Assembly (NCBI RefSeq): GCF_014649875.1
Contig: NZ_BMTW01000010.1
Span: forward strand, 1 to 64,000
Direction of reading: 5' to 3'
Length of the DNA stretch: 64,000 nt
Source: Streptomyces rubiginosohelvolus
GTDB lineage: Bacteria; Actinomycetota; Actinomycetes; Streptomycetales; Streptomycetaceae
The position numbers and the translations under genes are program-made. Shown piece by piece: positions 61,552 through 64,000 of this stretch; the stretch's first letter is position 1, and every line of letters begins with the position of its first letter. A model generated the notes under the pieces. That model did no database searches and was not told the origin of the DNA. It saw nothing but the letters and a program-made list of their open reading frames with translations.

Positions 61552-64000
<2,449 letters not shown>

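Overview
The window is a high-GC actinobacterial chromosome segment, almost certainly Streptomyces. Support comes from strong G/C third-position bias, GTG and TTG starts with 4-bp GTGA/ATGA stop-start overlaps, a KstR2-type TetR regulator, an ANTAR response regulator of the PdtaR type, a PolA whose proofreading site is degenerate, an SPW_0924-like micro-protein, and a perfect match to the BldD-box consensus. No phage, insertion sequence or CRISPR array was seen. The segment looks like core chromosome with a few lineage-specific inserts.

Layout. 1-1901: the 5' part of a secreted FG-GAP/VCBS protein. 2401-8413: glutamate synthase gltB-gltD behind a candidate GlnR site. 8614-11546: rhomboid protease, then a VWA protein translationally coupled to a HutD protein, then a PPOX-fold protein. 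11589-23672: the most striking block, the lower steroid (HIP) degradation genes in two divergent units: fadE-fadE30 against ipdF-kstR2-fadA6, and ipdC-ipdB-ipdA-echA20 against an SDR. The two divergent promoters carry nearly identical KstR2-like operators. A cold-shock protein, a DEAD-box helicase and an array of eight short palindromic repeats sit between the two units. 23784-32212: a VOC-VOC-GNAT fusion, ankyrin protein, zinc metallopeptidase, secreted trypsin, GH35 beta-galactosidase divergent from an AraC regulator with three 21-bp iterons between them, chorismate mutase and an aquaporin. 32373-35857: aminopeptidase N, ArsR regulator and an HATPase kinase-like protein. 36172-39269: a PLP decarboxylase and an amine/lysine N-hydroxylase, a siderophore-type pair without the usual partners. 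39335-43578: Tat-exported 5'-nucleotidase, SIMPL protein, pyruvate kinase. 43585-44548: a LAGLIDADG-type gene beside an unusual short tRNA with anticodon CAA. 44648-51058: PdtaR and a five-gene branched-chain amino acid ABC transporter. 51694-64000: thioesterase, FdhF-like molybdoenzyme, DNA polymerase I, a DUF4184 membrane protein, a transglycosylase-like secreted protein, a micro-protein, a DUF3068 protein and the 3' part of hrpB.

How they fit. The HIP genes form one pathway: IpdF and IpdC act on the C5 oxygen-bearing HIP-CoA, EchA20 and IpdAB hydrolyse rings D and C, FadE enzymes and FadA6 complete beta-oxidation, and KstR2 represses until HIP-CoA accumulates. The acid-activating ligase FadD3 is not in the window. 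GltBD, the Liv transporter and pyruvate kinase are central nitrogen and carbon metabolism. Secreted trypsin, nucleotidase and beta-galactosidase scavenge nutrients.
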